Assembly: GCF_001646655.1 (NCBI RefSeq)
Contig: NZ_LPZN01000003.1
Coordinates: 1 to 64,000 of the forward strand
Direction: 5' to 3'
DNA from: Rhodococcus gordoniae
GTDB lineage: Bacteria > Actinomycetota > Actinomycetes > Mycobacteriales > Mycobacteriaceae
Length of the DNA: 64,000 nt
This document shows positions 1-41,777 of this stretch, in pieces. Position numbers and translations under genes: made by a program. Within the stretch, counting starts at the first letter, position 1; every line of letters starts with the position of its first letter. The notes beneath the pieces are model-generated. The model saw nothing but the letters and a program-made list of their open reading frames with translations. It did not search any database and was not told the origin of the DNA.

Positions 1-9961
<9,961 letters not shown>

Positions 9962-10102
9962 CTACGTCAGCCTCCTGAAATAACCTGCGCTCGGCACTGC
10001 GCTGTGCGCGCGCCACCGCCCCCCGCTGCCACCCGGCACCGTACTGGCCGGGCAGTCGAACGACAGCCGATCTTCCATTATCCCGAAGTGTCCGACACAG
10101 GA
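9962..10102 (-). promoter_or_regulatory. 142-bp spacer between the two NRPS genes with SD and short hairpin
   Basis: The spacer holds a strong Shine-Dalgarno (AGGAGG, 9971-9976) for the downstream NRPS. A short perfect inverted repeat, CCCGGC/GCCGGG with a 9-nt loop, lies at 10032-10052. The hairpin has no T-run, so it is a weak candidate for a terminator. The two genes are probably one transcript, possibly with some internal control. Confidence 0.35.
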
Positions 10103-30964
<20,862 letters not shown>

Positions 30965-31246
30965 TCCCCAACCTCTCTCTCACCGTCGCGCAACCCCCAT
31001 CGGCGGCAGCTTGCGCAGCGCACAACCTTCTCGGTTTATCTGCTGACCAGGTGGGAATCGTTACGGCGCGGCCGGGCGGTAGGACTCTCCGCAGGACCGG
31101 ACGCAGCAACGAATCCCCGGCCTTTCGGCCGAGGCGCCCGAAGCAGGTTACCCGCCGGTCATCACCGGAGCCCATGACATACGCACCGGGACCAATCTAC
31201 AGGGTGCCCACCCGGCGCCGACCGGCTGTCACCCGAGTGCGGACGA

Positions 31247-31597
31247 TCACGTCCACGCCACGGCGATGATCACATTGAGAATGCCCAGACCACCGGCGAC
31301 GTGGGCGAGGGTCGCGGTCGAGCCGGGGTTCTGCTTCTCCTTCTTCATGCCGACGATCGCGACGACGAGGATGGCGAGGGCGACCAGCAGCTTGATGCCG
31401 ATCTTCATGTGGTCGAGGTCCGCGTCGTTCGCTTCGTTCAGTCCGACCAGCGCCAGACCCGAGACGACCTGCAGGATGGCGCCGTGCAGCATGCCCGCGA
31501 CGACACGCGGATCCTTGATGACCGCGAGCCACGAGCCGATGATGCCGGCGAGACCGATGAAGTGCAGGATCAGGAAGATCTTGATAGCGATGTCCAT
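31247..31597 (-). CDS. Small integral membrane protein, 116 aa, unknown function
   Basis: Starting at ATG 31597 (MDIAIKIFLILHF), the protein shows about four hydrophobic segments: residues ~3-25, ~32-52, ~63-80 and ~95-115. There is a polar loop NEANDADLDHMK between the second and third, and a basic MKKEKQN loop before the last. A longer reading from GTG 31645 would add 16 polar residues, which is less likely because it removes the clean N-terminal membrane segment. I recognise no catalytic motif. It lies in the same direction between the NRPS genes and the acetoacetyl-CoA synthetase. The 282 bp upstream of the NRPS (30965-31246) contain no recognisable site. Function unknown. Confidence 0.8.
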   Translation of the reverse strand: MDIAIKIFLILHFIGLAGIIGSWLAVIKDPRVVAGMLHGAILQVVSGLALVGLNEANDADLDHMKIGIKLLVALAILVVAIVGMKKEKQNPGSTATLAHVAGGLGILNVIIAVAWT

Positions 31598-31662
31598 GGG
31601 CGCAATCCGACCATTCGGGACGGGGACTGTCCAGTTAGGCGACACTCATGGTGTGCCCTGGA

Positions 31663-33627
31663 TCACGCCTGGTCGCGGTACCAGTCGAGCAGGTCGGGTT
31701 CGTCGATCGCGGTGCGGTCGACGACGCGGCCGGGATCGGCTCCCTGCAGGATTCGTTTGAGCGGCACCTCGAGTTTCTTTCCGGTGCGGGTGTGCGGTAC
31801 GCCGGGTGCGGCGACGATCTCGTCCGGTACGTGCCGCGGGGAGGCGTGTTCGCGCACGGCCGTGCGGATACGTTCCTTCAGATCTTCGGTGAGTGCGGCG
31901 CCGTCGGCAAGGACGACGAACAGCGGCATGCGGTACGTGCCGTCGGGTTGTTCGATGCCGAGGACGAGCGACTCGACGACCTCGGGCAGGTTCTCCACGG
32001 CCTGGTAGATATCGGCACTGCCCATCCGCACACCGTGGCGGTTGAGGGTGGAGTCGGACCTGCCGTGCATCTCGAAGGTTCCGCGCTCGGTGATCGTGAT
32101 CCAGTCGCCGTGGCGCCACACGCCCGGATAGACGGAGAAGTAGGCGTCGCGGTAGCGACTGCCGTCCGGGTCGTTCCAGAACCGCACGGGCATGGACGGC
32201 ATGGGGACGGTCACCACGAGTTCTCCGACCTCTCCGCGCACCGGCCGGCCCCCTTCGTCGAACGCGTCGACGGCCACACCGAGGCAGGGCACCGAGATCT
32301 CCCCCGGCCACACGGGCACCGTGGGGACGGCGCCGACGAAGGCCGTCACGACGTCGGTCCCGCCGGAGATCGACATCACCTGCACGTGCTCGCCGGCGTT
32401 GTCCGACAGCCACGCCGACGACGAGGCGGGCAGCGTCGCCCCGGTGACCCCGACCGCGCGGAGGGCCGACAGATCGTGGTCCGCCTGCGGGACGACACCG
32501 GCCTTGATACACGCCAGCACGTAGCCGGGGCTCGTCCCCAGCACCGTGACGTGTTCGTCGGCGGCGATCCGCCACAGGCGGTCGACCTCGGGGCGGGACG
32601 GGGCGCCGTCGTAGGTGACGACGGTGCACCCCACGAGCAGCCCCGACAGCAGGAAGTTCCACATCATCCAACTCGGGCCGGTGTACCAGAAGAAGCGGTC
32701 GCCGGGTCGGAGATCGAGGTGCAGCGACAACGCCTTCAGGTGCTCGAGCAGCACACCACCGTGGCCGTGCACCAAGCCTTTCGGTGGGCCGGTGGTGCCG
32801 GAGGAGAAGACCACCCACAACGGATGGTCGAAGGGAACGGGCAGGGGTTCGAGAGCGGCGTCGCCGGAGACGGCGTCCCGCCAGTCCAGAACGGTCCCGG
32901 TCTGCCCGGACGTGTCGAACCCGGACGTGTCGAACGATGTCCCACCCTCCGACACGACGACCGTCAGGGCGAGGCCGGGCATCGCGGCGCGGAGTACGTC
33001 CACCTCGTCGACGCGGTCGTACCGGCGACCTGCATACCGGTAACCGGTCGCCGTGACGAGTGCTCGTGGTTCGAGCCGGCCCAGACGGTCGATCGCCGCG
33101 GGTGCGGCGTAGTCCTGTCCGCATCCGGCCCAGACCGCACCGATACTCGCCGTGGCGAGCAGGGCGACGATCGCTTCGGGGATGTTGGGCAGGTAACCGA
33201 CGACACGATCACCCTCCCCCACCCCGTGCGCGCGGAGCGTCGCGGCGAGCGCGGCCGTCCGGCGTTCGAGTTCGGACCAGCAGACCTCGCGGCGGTGTCC
33301 TTCCTCGTCGAGGTGGACGACGGCGGCCTCGTCGGGCGGACGCTCACGGAAGACGTACTCGGCGAAGTTCAGTCGCGCTCCCGGGAACCACACGGCGCCG
33401 GGCATGGAGGCGTCCGCGAGAGCAGGGCCGGGGTCGGTGTGGGAGACGACGTCGAAGGCGTCCCACACGGCCTGCCAGAATGCGCCGGGCTCGTCGACGG
33501 ACCACTGCCACAACGCCCGGTAGCCGGGCAGGTCGAGCCCGTGTCTGCCCTCCACGAACCGGGTGAACCCGGTGACGTTCGCCTCCTCGACGTCGACGTC
33601 GCTCGGGATCCATTGCGGTTCCACCAC
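31663..33627 (-). CDS. aacS: Acetoacetyl-CoA synthetase (acetoacetate-CoA ligase)
   Basis: This 654-aa ANL-superfamily ligase is predicted to convert acetoacetate, ATP and CoA to acetoacetyl-CoA in the cytosol. It has the N-terminal ACAS-like region (residues ~35-90 with LNFAEYVF), the phosphate loop FSSGTTGPPKG (~270), a YTGPSWMMWN block typical of acetoacetyl-CoA synthetases (~315), the HGDWITI and GRSDSTLNRHGVRMG hinge region (~515-540), and the catalytic lysine in HTRTGKKLEVPLKR (~625). The length fits the family (about 650). GTG start at 33627 (a second GTG follows directly) after a GGAGG. It suggests ketone body or poly-hydroxyalkanoate-linked carbon use. It is not obviously tied to the NRPS, although acyl-CoA supply cannot be excluded. 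Confidence 0.9.
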   Translation of the reverse strand: MVEPQWIPSDVDVEEANVTGFTRFVEGRHGLDLPGYRALWQWSVDEPGAFWQAVWDAFDVVSHTDPGPALADASMPGAVWFPGARLNFAEYVFRERPPDEAAVVHLDEEGHRREVCWSELERRTAALAATLRAHGVGEGDRVVGYLPNIPEAIVALLATASIGAVWAGCGQDYAAPAAIDRLGRLEPRALVTATGYRYAGRRYDRVDEVDVLRAAMPGLALTVVVSEGGTSFDTSGFDTSGQTGTVLDWRDAVSGDAALEPLPVPFDHPLWVVFSSGTTGPPKGLVHGHGGVLLEHLKALSLHLDLRPGDRFFWYTGPSWMMWNFLLSGLLVGCTVVTYDGAPSRPEVDRLWRIAADEHVTVLGTSPGYVLACIKAGVVPQADHDLSALRAVGVTGATLPASSSAWLSDNAGEHVQVMSISGGTDVVTAFVGAVPTVPVWPGEISVPCLGVAVDAFDEGGRPVRGEVGELVVTVPMPSMPVRFWNDPDGSRYRDAYFSVYPGVWRHGDWITITERGTFEMHGRSDSTLNRHGVRMGSADIYQAVENLPEVVESLVLGIEQPDGTYRMPLFVVLADGAALTEDLKERIRTAVREHASPRHVPDEIVAAPGVPHTRTGKKLEVPLKRILQGADPGRVVDRTAIDEPDLLDWYRDQA

Positions 33628-33791
33628 TGTTCACCTCCCCGTCCGGGACCACCTCTGCGCACGTGGTCCGGGAGCGCATCCAGGCACGGCCGGAGGCTCC
33701 GCCCGGACCGGCCGAGGACCGTCGTGCACGGGCGACTGCCGGTACACGACGTTCGCGGCGTCCGAGCGGAGCCCCGCGCGACGACTCGCGG

Positions 33792-34061
33792 CTATCGCCG
33801 CTCGCGCGTCGCAGACGTGTAGATGAGGGTGAGCACCACAGCGACGGCGATGGAGATGATCCAGCGGATCCAGTCGATGCCGGAGGTGTTCTCGTTACCT
33901 TCGGACGAGATCAGACCCCAGATCCAGTAACCGATCAGCGCACCGATGATGCCGATGACGATGGTGATGAGCATCCCCATCGCCTGCTTACCGGGGATCA
34001 CCAACCGGGCGAGGATACCGATGACTGCGCCGAAGATGATCGTGCCGATGATCTGTCCCAT
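33792..34061 (-). CDS. GlsB/YeaQ/YmgE-type small membrane protein
   Basis: An 89-aa protein starting at MGQIIGTIIFGAVIG with GAGAGG upstream. It has the family pattern: a first glycine-rich membrane helix, a short basic turn ARLVIPGKQ, a second helix MGMLITIVIGIIGALIG, a polar linker and a third helix (ISIAVAVVLTLIY). These are transglycosylase-associated or stress-envelope membrane proteins of unknown biochemical role. The length and the G-x-L-A-R-x-x-x-P-G motif match the family well. The longer in-frame reading from 34124 is unlikely because it adds a basic leader before the SD. Confidence 0.85.
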   Translation of the reverse strand: MGQIIGTIIFGAVIGILARLVIPGKQAMGMLITIVIGIIGALIGYWIWGLISSEGNENTSGIDWIRWIISIAVAVVLTLIYTSATRERR

Positions 34062-34206
34062 GGTGAGCCTCTCTGTTCGGCGCCGCACCCGGGGCGGCGC
34101 AACCTCGACGACCATGTACCCCATCAGTGTCGATCATGAACGTCTCACACGAGGCGGATTCGACGTGCCTTTCGAGTGAACATCCTTCTCCGGCAGGGCC
34201 GTGGTC

Positions 34207-35874
34207 TCACCGGCCCCCGTCCGCTCGTGTCGCCTCGAGCAAGGCGATCGCCTGCTCGCGCATCTCCACCTTGCGGACCTTCCCGGTCACCGTCATCGGG
34301 AACTCCTCGACCACGTGCACATAGCGCGGGATCTTGTAGTGGGCGAGCTTTCCGGTGCAGAACGTCCGGAGCGAATCGGCATCGAGCGGTTCGGCGCCCT
34401 CGCGCATCCGGATCCACGCCATGAGTTCCTCGCCGTACTTCGTGTCGGGCACGCCGACTACCTGGGCGTCGAGGATGTCCGGATGGGTGTAGAGGAATTC
34501 CTCGATCTCGCGGGGATAGATGTTCTCGCCTCCCCTGATGACCATGTCCTTGATCCGGCCGGTCACCGAGACGTATCCGTCCTCGTCCATGACGCCGATG
34601 TCACCGGTGTGCATCCATCGGCCCGCGTCGATCGCCTCGGCGGTCTTGTCGGGCTGATCCCAGTAGCCGAGCATCACCGAATAGCCGCGAGTGCACAGTT
34701 CACCGGGCTCCCCCCGCGGCACGGTCAGCCCGGTGACCGGGTCGACGATCTTGACCTCGAGATGCGGGCCGACACGCCCGACAGTACTCACCCGCCGTTC
34801 GATGCTGTCGTCGCTGCGGGTCTGCGTGGACACCGGCGAGGTTTCGGTCATGCCGTAGCAGATGGAGACCTCGCTCATGCCCATCCGGTCGATCACCTGC
34901 TTCATCACCTCCACCGGACACGGCGATCCCGCCATGATTCCGGTCCGCAGACTCGACAGGTCGTAGTTCTCGAATCCGGGGTCGGCCAGTTCGGCGATGA
35001 ACATCGTCGGCACCCCGTACAGCGACGTGCACTTCTCCGCGGCGACCGCACCGAGCGTCGCGGCGGGGTCGAATCCCGGCGCCGGCAACACGATGGTCGC
35101 GCCGTGACTCGTGCACGCGAGGTTGCCCATCGTCATCCCGAAGCAGTGGTACAGCGGCACGGGAATACACACGCGGTCGTGTTCGGTGTAGTGGCACAGC
35201 TCGCCGACGAAGAAACCGTTGTTGAGCACGTTGTGGTGACTGAGAGTGGCGCCCTTGGGGAAACCGGTGGTGCCCGAGGTGTACTGGATGTTGATGGGAT
35301 CGTCGGGCGACAGGGCCGCCTGGGCCGCGTCGAGCGATGCCCGGTCCTCGGCGAGCGCAGCGCGACCGGTGTCGACGAGGTCGTCCCACCGCGGCGAGTC
35401 GAGGAGGACGACGTCCTCGAGATCGGGACAGTTGGGCCGGACGGTCTCGATCATCTGCGCGTAGTCGGAGGTCTTGAACGTCGGGGCGGACACCAGCATC
35501 CGAATGCCCGCCTGCTCGAGCACGTACTGCAGCTCGTGCGACCGGTAGGCGGGATTGATGTTGACGAGGATCGCTCCGATCTTCGCCGTCGCGTACTGCA
35601 CGAGCACCCACTGCCAGCAGTTGGGCGCCCAGATGCCGACGCGGTCGCCCTTGACGATGCCCGACCGCAGCATGCCGAGCGCGAGCACGTCGACATCCTC
35701 GACGAATTCGGTGTAACTCCAGCGCTTTCCGGCGGCGGAATCGACAAGCGCCTCACGGCCGCCGAAGCGGGCGGCGGTGCGGTCGAGGTTGTCGCCGATG
35801 GTGTCGCCGAGCAACGGGACATCCCAGGCACCCTGGGTGTAGCTCGGCAGACGGTCGACGTCGAGGCCGGACAT
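34207..35874 (-). CDS. FadD-type fatty acyl-CoA synthetase (AMP-binding)
   Basis: A 555-aa ANL ligase predicted to activate a medium- or long-chain carboxylic acid to acyl-CoA through an acyl-adenylate. Motifs: phosphate loop [11 protein letters not shown] (~200), NHxxPLYHCFG-like block [13 protein letters not shown] (~240), YGMTETSP (~345), hinge [16 protein letters not shown] (~440) and catalytic lysine in [10 protein letters not shown] (~530). ATG at 35874 is preceded by GAAGGAG. It resembles the actinobacterial FadD35-like group. It sits 3.2 kb upstream of the NRPS start on the same strand with other genes between. It could supply the acyl starter for the NRPS, but ordinary fatty-acid degradation is equally likely. 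Confidence 0.88.
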   Translation of the reverse strand: MSGLDVDRLPSYTQGAWDVPLLGDTIGDNLDRTAARFGGREALVDSAAGKRWSYTEFVEDVDVLALGMLRSGIVKGDRVGIWAPNCWQWVLVQYATAKIGAILVNINPAYRSHELQYVLEQAGIRMLVSAPTFKTSDYAQMIETVRPNCPDLEDVVLLDSPRWDDLVDTGRAALAEDRASLDAAQAALSPDDPINIQYTSGTTGFPKGATLSHHNVLNNGFFVGELCHYTEHDRVCIPVPLYHCFGMTMGNLACTSHGATIVLPAPGFDPAATLGAVAAEKCTSLYGVPTMFIAELADPGFENYDLSSLRTGIMAGSPCPVEVMKQVIDRMGMSEVSICYGMTETSPVSTQTRSDDSIERRVSTVGRVGPHLEVKIVDPVTGLTVPRGEPGELCTRGYSVMLGYWDQPDKTAEAIDAGRWMHTGDIGVMDEDGYVSVTGRIKDMVIRGGENIYPREIEEFLYTHPDILDAQVVGVPDTKYGEELMAWIRMREGAEPLDADSLRTFCTGKLAHYKIPRYVHVVEEFPMTVTGKVRKVEMREQAIALLEATRADGGR

Positions 35875-35974
35875 CGCATTCTCCTTCTCGAGACGGGGAT
35901 ACGGCTGTGGTGGCGGTCGTCGGGCTGCTGCCGGACGACCGCCACCGGGGGGGGTGGATCGGTGGGGCGGTGGA

Positions 35975-37399
35975 TCAGAGGGCCCGGTCGCGGGTCTCCA
36001 CGAGCGCCGCGGTGCAGACCAGGCTCACGAGGCCGATTCCGGCCAGCATGATCCCGATCGCGATGCCGCCGTAGGAGGCGGCGAGCGGGGCGGCGATCAT
36101 CGGCGGGATGGCGCCGCCGAGGACACCGGCGAAGTTGTAGCCGAGACCGGCACCGGTGTAGCGGTAGCGGGTCGCGAACATCTCGGGCAGCAGTGCTCCG
36201 CACGGCCCGTAGGCGACACCGAAGATCGCGAGGGTGATCATCATTCCGAGCACGAACGCGATCGGTGAACCGGTGTCGAGGAGCGGGAACAACACCAGTG
36301 CCCAGACCACGGAGAACGCGCACGAGACCATGATGACCTTCCGGCGCCCGACGCGGTCGGAATACAGCGCGGACAGCACGATCGCGAGACCGAACACCAG
36401 CGACGAGGCGATACCCACCATGAGGACGAACGGCCGGTCGAACCCGAGCTTCGAGGTTGCGTAGCTGGTCAGGTAGGCCGTGCCCATGTAGAAGAAGGCG
36501 AACATGATGGCCAGCGCACCGCCGGCGAGGAAGATCTCCTTGGCCTGGTAGCGCAGCGCGTCGAGGAAGGGCAGCCGGCGCGGGGCCTGGGCCTCCGCGC
36601 CCGGGGTGTTACGACGGGCTTCCTGTTCTGTACGGAGGCGAGCCTCCTGATCTGCGCGGAAGACGGGGGTTTCTTCGATGGCGAGGCGCATGTAGAGGCC
36701 GATGCCCACCAGAACGATGCTGAGCAGGAACGGGATCCGCCAGCCGTAGTTCAGGAAGGCGTCGTTGGTGTCGCCGAGGGCGAGACCGGTGAACAGGAAG
36801 GTGCCGCTCGACAGTGCGAAGGCGATGGCGGGACCGAGCTGCGGGAACATCGCATACAGACCGCGTTGACCCGGTGGCGCGTATTCGGCGGTGAGCAGCG
36901 TCGCGCCGGCCCACTCGCCGCCCACGGCGAATCCTTGGGCGAAGCGCAACAGCACGAGGATGATCGGGGCGGCGACGCCGATGGTCTCGGCGCCGGGCAG
37001 AAGACCGATGAGCAGCGTGGAGATGCCCATCAGCAGCAGCGTGGAGATGAGTGTCTTCTTGCGGCCGATGCGATCACCGAAGTGCCCGAACAGCATTGCA
37101 CCCACGGGGCGGGCGATGAACGCGACCGCGAAGGTCGCGAAGGAGGCGACGGTACCCGCGGTCGATCCGAGCGCCGGGAAGAAGACCGTCGGGAAGACGA
37201 GCGCGGCAGCGGTGCCGTAGATGAAGAAGTCGTAGAACTCGATCGTCGTGCCCATGCAACTGGCCACGGCGACGCGCCGGATACCGGGCCCGTCCTTCTT
37301 CTGCCCCGCGCGGCGGGGCGCGGATGAGTCGGGACGGGAACGTCCCACCGGTCCGGCGACGGGGGGTTCGGCAGCCCCCGGGGTCGACACACTGGTCAC
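35975..37399 (-). CDS. MFS transporter, metabolite:H+ symporter (MHS) family
   Basis: A 474-aa secondary transporter of the ProP/ShiA/KgtP-like group with about 12 membrane segments. An N-terminal ~45-residue Pro/Arg/Ser-rich cytoplasmic extension precedes the first helix ([17 protein letters not shown], the MHS signature with an acidic residue). The MFS loop motif is present as [13 protein letters not shown] (~125), with a second-half counterpart SDRVGRRK (~350). Likely substrates of this family are dicarboxylates, benzoate-like acids, shikimate or osmolytes; none can be chosen from sequence. GTG start at 37399 after GGAGGA. It is about 100 bp upstream of the acyl-CoA ligase on the same strand, which may mean uptake and activation of the same organic acid. 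Confidence 0.88.
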   Translation of the reverse strand: MTSVSTPGAAEPPVAGPVGRSRPDSSAPRRAGQKKDGPGIRRVAVASCMGTTIEFYDFFIYGTAAALVFPTVFFPALGSTAGTVASFATFAVAFIARPVGAMLFGHFGDRIGRKKTLISTLLLMGISTLLIGLLPGAETIGVAAPIILVLLRFAQGFAVGGEWAGATLLTAEYAPPGQRGLYAMFPQLGPAIAFALSSGTFLFTGLALGDTNDAFLNYGWRIPFLLSIVLVGIGLYMRLAIEETPVFRADQEARLRTEQEARRNTPGAEAQAPRRLPFLDALRYQAKEIFLAGGALAIMFAFFYMGTAYLTSYATSKLGFDRPFVLMVGIASSLVFGLAIVLSALYSDRVGRRKVIMVSCAFSVVWALVLFPLLDTGSPIAFVLGMMITLAIFGVAYGPCGALLPEMFATRYRYTGAGLGYNFAGVLGGAIPPMIAAPLAASYGGIAIGIMLAGIGLVSLVCTAALVETRDRAL

Positions 37400-37543
37400 G
37401 TGAGTCCTCCGTTGTCCGTTCGAACCGCGGGCGTGGTCGCCTCCGCGGATGAACGAAACGTAGTGATTCCGGTCACCCCTTCACCACCCCCGGAAGGGGG
37501 TGGGGTGACCGGCATCACATAGTATGCCGAACGAACGACATTG

Positions 37544-38092
37544 TCAGCGTCCGGCGGCGCCCGCGATCTCCCGGCGCATCTCGCTCCACACGGAGGCGTA
37601 GGAGTCGATGTTGGCCGCGGTGGCCCACGCGAGCGAGCCGCCCTTGATCTTCTCCAGGGCCTCGGCGAACAGATCCTGGTAGCGCGACAGTCGCGGCACG
37701 AACGCCGATACGTCGTCGAACAGGCTCTGCGCCTGCCGGTCGAGGGCGATGAGGCCGTCGACGAATCCGTCGGAGTCCGCGTTCTCGAGGAGCGTGGCCA
37801 GTTCCTCGTCGAGGGGGAGGAACCGGTCGTAGAGATCCGAGATCGAATCCTCGTCGATGGAGACCCGCTCCGCGTCGAGCTGGTCGTTCAGCTCGGAGGA
37901 GCCCCTGTCGGTGAGACTGATGCCGCCGTCGTTCTCCGCGGCCTTGCCCTGCTCGAGGAGCGCGGTCACCGCGGCCTGGCCGGCCGCCACCGAGACACCG
38001 AGGTGCGCGGCGAGCACCTCTGCCGTGACCTGCTTCTTCAGACGCACCGTCTGCAGCAGTGCCAGTTCGTCCACGTTGCCTGCGAAGGCCAT
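37544..38092 (-). CDS. Small winged-helix domain protein, function unknown
   Basis: A 182-aa acidic protein beginning MAFAGNVDELALLQTVRLKK. Residues ~5-65 look like a winged helix: LLQTVRLKKQVTAEVLAAHLGV, then a recognition-helix-like VAAGQAAVTALLEQGKA and a wing GGISLTDRG. The remaining ~110 residues are helical and acidic, with no catalytic motif seen. A longer reading from 38134 (MTMWAPGGCGEEWAM...) is possible but has a less typical start. The gene stands alone on the minus strand between the MFS transporter and the DUF779 gene, with ~140 bp on each side. It could be a regulator or an adaptor; I do not recognise the family. Confidence 0.7.
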   Translation of the reverse strand: MAFAGNVDELALLQTVRLKKQVTAEVLAAHLGVSVAAGQAAVTALLEQGKAAENDGGISLTDRGSSELNDQLDAERVSIDEDSISDLYDRFLPLDEELATLLENADSDGFVDGLIALDRQAQSLFDDVSAFVPRLSRYQDLFAEALEKIKGGSLAWATAANIDSYASVWSEMRREIAGAAGR

Positions 38093-38233
38093 CGCCCACT
38101 CCTCGCCGCACCCACCGGGCGCCCACATCGTCATCCGGAATCCGGACGGATTCCGTCCCGATTCTGACGCACCCGGGCAGCCGGCCGGGGAGTCACCCTC
38201 CTCGGCGGGATCTCGAGGTCGGACGAGCGTGGA

Positions 38234-38764
38234 TCACGGGGACAGGCCGGGCACCGGACACGCGTCGGCGGCCTCGGCGACCACGGTCGGCGTATCGGAC
38301 GCGGCGGGCTGGTCACCGGCCTCCCGGTCGCGGCCGGTCCGCGGCCGGTCGGTTTCGAGAAGCGCCAGTTCGTCGGGGGTGAACGCGCGCCCCCTGCTGA
38401 GGAAACGCACTCCCTCCGGGCTCTCGAGACTGAACCCGGAGCCGCGTCCGGGCACCACGTCGAGGACGAGACAGGTGTGCTTCCACGCCTCGAACTGCGA
38501 ACCGGAGATCCACACCGGCACAGCGTCGGCACCGACCGGCCGATCGGCGCGGGTCTCCCCCGCCCCGAGACGCAGATCGAGGACTCCGAGGAGGACGTCA
38601 CGGTCGCCGACGAGGAACTCACCGTCGGGATAACACATCGGCGCGGAGCCGTCGCAGCATCCGCCGGACTGGTGCATCATGAGCGGTCCGGTGCGCTGCG
38701 CGAGGCGGCGCAGCAGTGCGACGGCGTCGACGGTCGCCACGAGGCGTGGGACGGTCACAGACAT
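38234..38764 (-). CDS. DUF779 protein linked to aldehyde dehydrogenase
   Basis: A 176-aa protein whose first ~125 residues form a DUF779 domain. It has the cysteine-rich motif SGGCCDGSAPMCYP (~38-50), the block GDRDVLLGVLD, and the WISGSQFEAWKHTCLVLDVVPG and GSGFSLESPEGVRFLSR segments. A ~45-residue low-complexity tail follows. DUF779 genes very often follow acetaldehyde dehydrogenases of the AldB/ExaC type, as here, where the gene lies 88 bp downstream of one. The biochemical role is not established; the conserved cysteines suggest metal or thiol chemistry. Start chosen at ATG 38764 with GGAAAGG upstream, rather than the in-frame GTG at 38785, which lacks an SD. Confidence 0.85.
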   Translation of the reverse strand: MSVTVPRLVATVDAVALLRRLAQRTGPLMMHQSGGCCDGSAPMCYPDGEFLVGDRDVLLGVLDLRLGAGETRADRPVGADAVPVWISGSQFEAWKHTCLVLDVVPGRGSGFSLESPEGVRFLSRGRAFTPDELALLETDRPRTGRDREAGDQPAASDTPTVVAEAADACPVPGLSP

Positions 38765-38852
38765 GCCCTTTCCGTTGGGGTGCACGGTGCTCGGTGCGTA
38801 TGGCGACGGCGCCTGCCACGTCGTGCGGACGTGACAGGCGCCGAAGTGTGCA

Positions 38853-40376
<1,524 letters not shown>

Positions 40377-40442
40377 GTGCATCTCCTGCAGCGTCGAGCG
40401 GTCGGTATGTGATCCGGAACACTACGGACGCGAGGGTTGCAA

Positions 40443-41741
40443 CTACGTTGCGAGCAGCCTGTCCAATCGGGTCACTGTGGCGTCGACCTGCGCGAAGCGG
40501 GGTGATCGAGGATCGATCGAGGCCCGGTAGGCCGCCCACGCGGTGATGTCCTCGCGGCCGTGGACGGACGAGGTCCACTGCGCGAGCAGGTGCTCGTCTC
40601 CGCAGCGCAGCAGTGCGGCCCGCACCCCCGTGCGGAGTTCGTCGCGGATCTCCTCGACGCCCGGCGCCACCGAGCCGGGCAGGATCTCACCGGCGCACAG
40701 ACGCACCGCCGAGGCCACGTCGCCGCGGTCGAGCGCGCGGCGCACATCCGCGACGTCGGTGTCGAGCGCGGTCAGCAACCGGTAGGGCCGTGAGCCGAGA
40801 TGTTCCGCCCCGAGCACCTTGCGCAGACGCGACATCTCGGCGCGGATGGTCACCGAGTCCAGCTCGTTCTCGTCGAGCAGCACCGCGAGCCGGTCGGAAC
40901 TCAGGCCCTCGGGATGATCGGCGAGGATCAGCAGGATCTCGGCGTGCCTGCGGGACAGGCCGACCCGTTCGCCCCCGCGGTGCAGGGCGGGACGCCCGGT
41001 GCCGATGGTCTCGATGCGCGGCGTCGCCGAGGGGAGCAGCGGGCGGCCGCTGAGGGCGTGGAGCCGCAGCTCGGCTTCTGCCGCAGCGACCGTGGCGCGG
41101 ACGAGCTGCAGGACCTCGGGGGCGGCGACGCGGTGCCCGCCGGTGATGTCGATGGCACCGAGGATCCGTCCGCTGGTGGGGTCGTGCACCGGAGCGGCCG
41201 AACAACTCCATTCGTGCACCGTGCGGTTGAAATGTTCGGCGCCGAAGATCTGTACCGAATGATCCACGGCGAGAGCGGTTCCCGGCGCGTTGGTGCCGAC
41301 GCGGTCCTCGCTCCAGTCGGCTCCTTCGACGAAGCTCATCGACAGGGCGCGGTCGCGGGCGGCGTGATCGCCCTCGACCCACAGCAGCCGGCCCTGCCCG
41401 TCGGTGATCGCGACCAGCAGTCCGCTGTCGGCGGCGTCCTCGACGAGGAGTTTGCGCACCACCGGGCGGATCAACGACATCGGGTGACCGGCGCGGTACT
41501 CCTCGAGTTCGCGCCCGTCGAGCAGCGCGGGTTGTTCGACGACGTCGGGATCGATGCCGCGCTGCAGGCTCCGGCTCCACGAGTCGCGGACCACCGAGCG
41601 CACCCCGTCGAGCCGATCCGTGCCGCGTGCGGAGACGAACGTGCCGTGCGCGCGCAGCACCGCACGTGCGTGCGCGGCCACGTCCGCTCCCGGACCCAGT
41701 GCCACCCAGGGGTTGGTCGTCGCGATTCCACGATCCGTCAT
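40443..41741 (-). CDS. GAF-domain transcriptional regulator with winged-helix C-terminus
   Basis: A 432-aa protein. Residues ~40-235 resemble the sensory half of AcoR-type activators: RDSWSRSLQRGIDP, then a GAF domain with GLLVAITDGQGRLLWVEGD, FVEGADWSEDRVGTNAPGTAL, FNRTVHEWSCSAAPVHDP and GAIDITG. The AAA+ sigma-54 domain and Fis helix of classical AcoR are absent. Instead residues ~265-330 look like an OmpR/SARP-like winged helix (LSRRHAEILLIL, VTIRAEMSRLRKVLG, RPYRLL). ATG at 41741 with AGGAGG upstream. It lies 66 bp before the aldehyde dehydrogenase and 36 bp after mftG on the same strand, so it probably senses an alcohol- or aldehyde-related ligand and activates the dehydrogenase gene. 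Ligand unknown. Confidence 0.82.
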   Translation of the reverse strand: MTDRGIATTNPWVALGPGADVAAHARAVLRAHGTFVSARGTDRLDGVRSVVRDSWSRSLQRGIDPDVVEQPALLDGRELEEYRAGHPMSLIRPVVRKLLVEDAADSGLLVAITDGQGRLLWVEGDHAARDRALSMSFVEGADWSEDRVGTNAPGTALAVDHSVQIFGAEHFNRTVHEWSCSAAPVHDPTSGRILGAIDITGGHRVAAPEVLQLVRATVAAAEAELRLHALSGRPLLPSATPRIETIGTGRPALHRGGERVGLSRRHAEILLILADHPEGLSSDRLAVLLDENELDSVTIRAEMSRLRKVLGAEHLGSRPYRLLTALDTDVADVRRALDRGDVASAVRLCAGEILPGSVAPGVEEIRDELRTGVRAALLRCGDEHLLAQWTSSVHGREDITAWAAYRASIDPRSPRFAQVDATVTRLDRLLAT

Positions 41742-41777
41742 GTACGGGCGCCTCCTCCCCCGCCACTGTAGTCGGGA

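Noticed and set aside
10032-10052. Rho-independent terminator between the NRPS genes
   Set aside because: The stem is only six pairs and no T-run follows on either strand. Kept only as a weak hairpin in the spacer entry.
34207-35874. FadD as dedicated starter ligase of the NRPS
   Set aside because: It is separated from the NRPS by three genes and has the motifs of an ordinary acyl-CoA synthetase. Kept only as a possibility in its entry.
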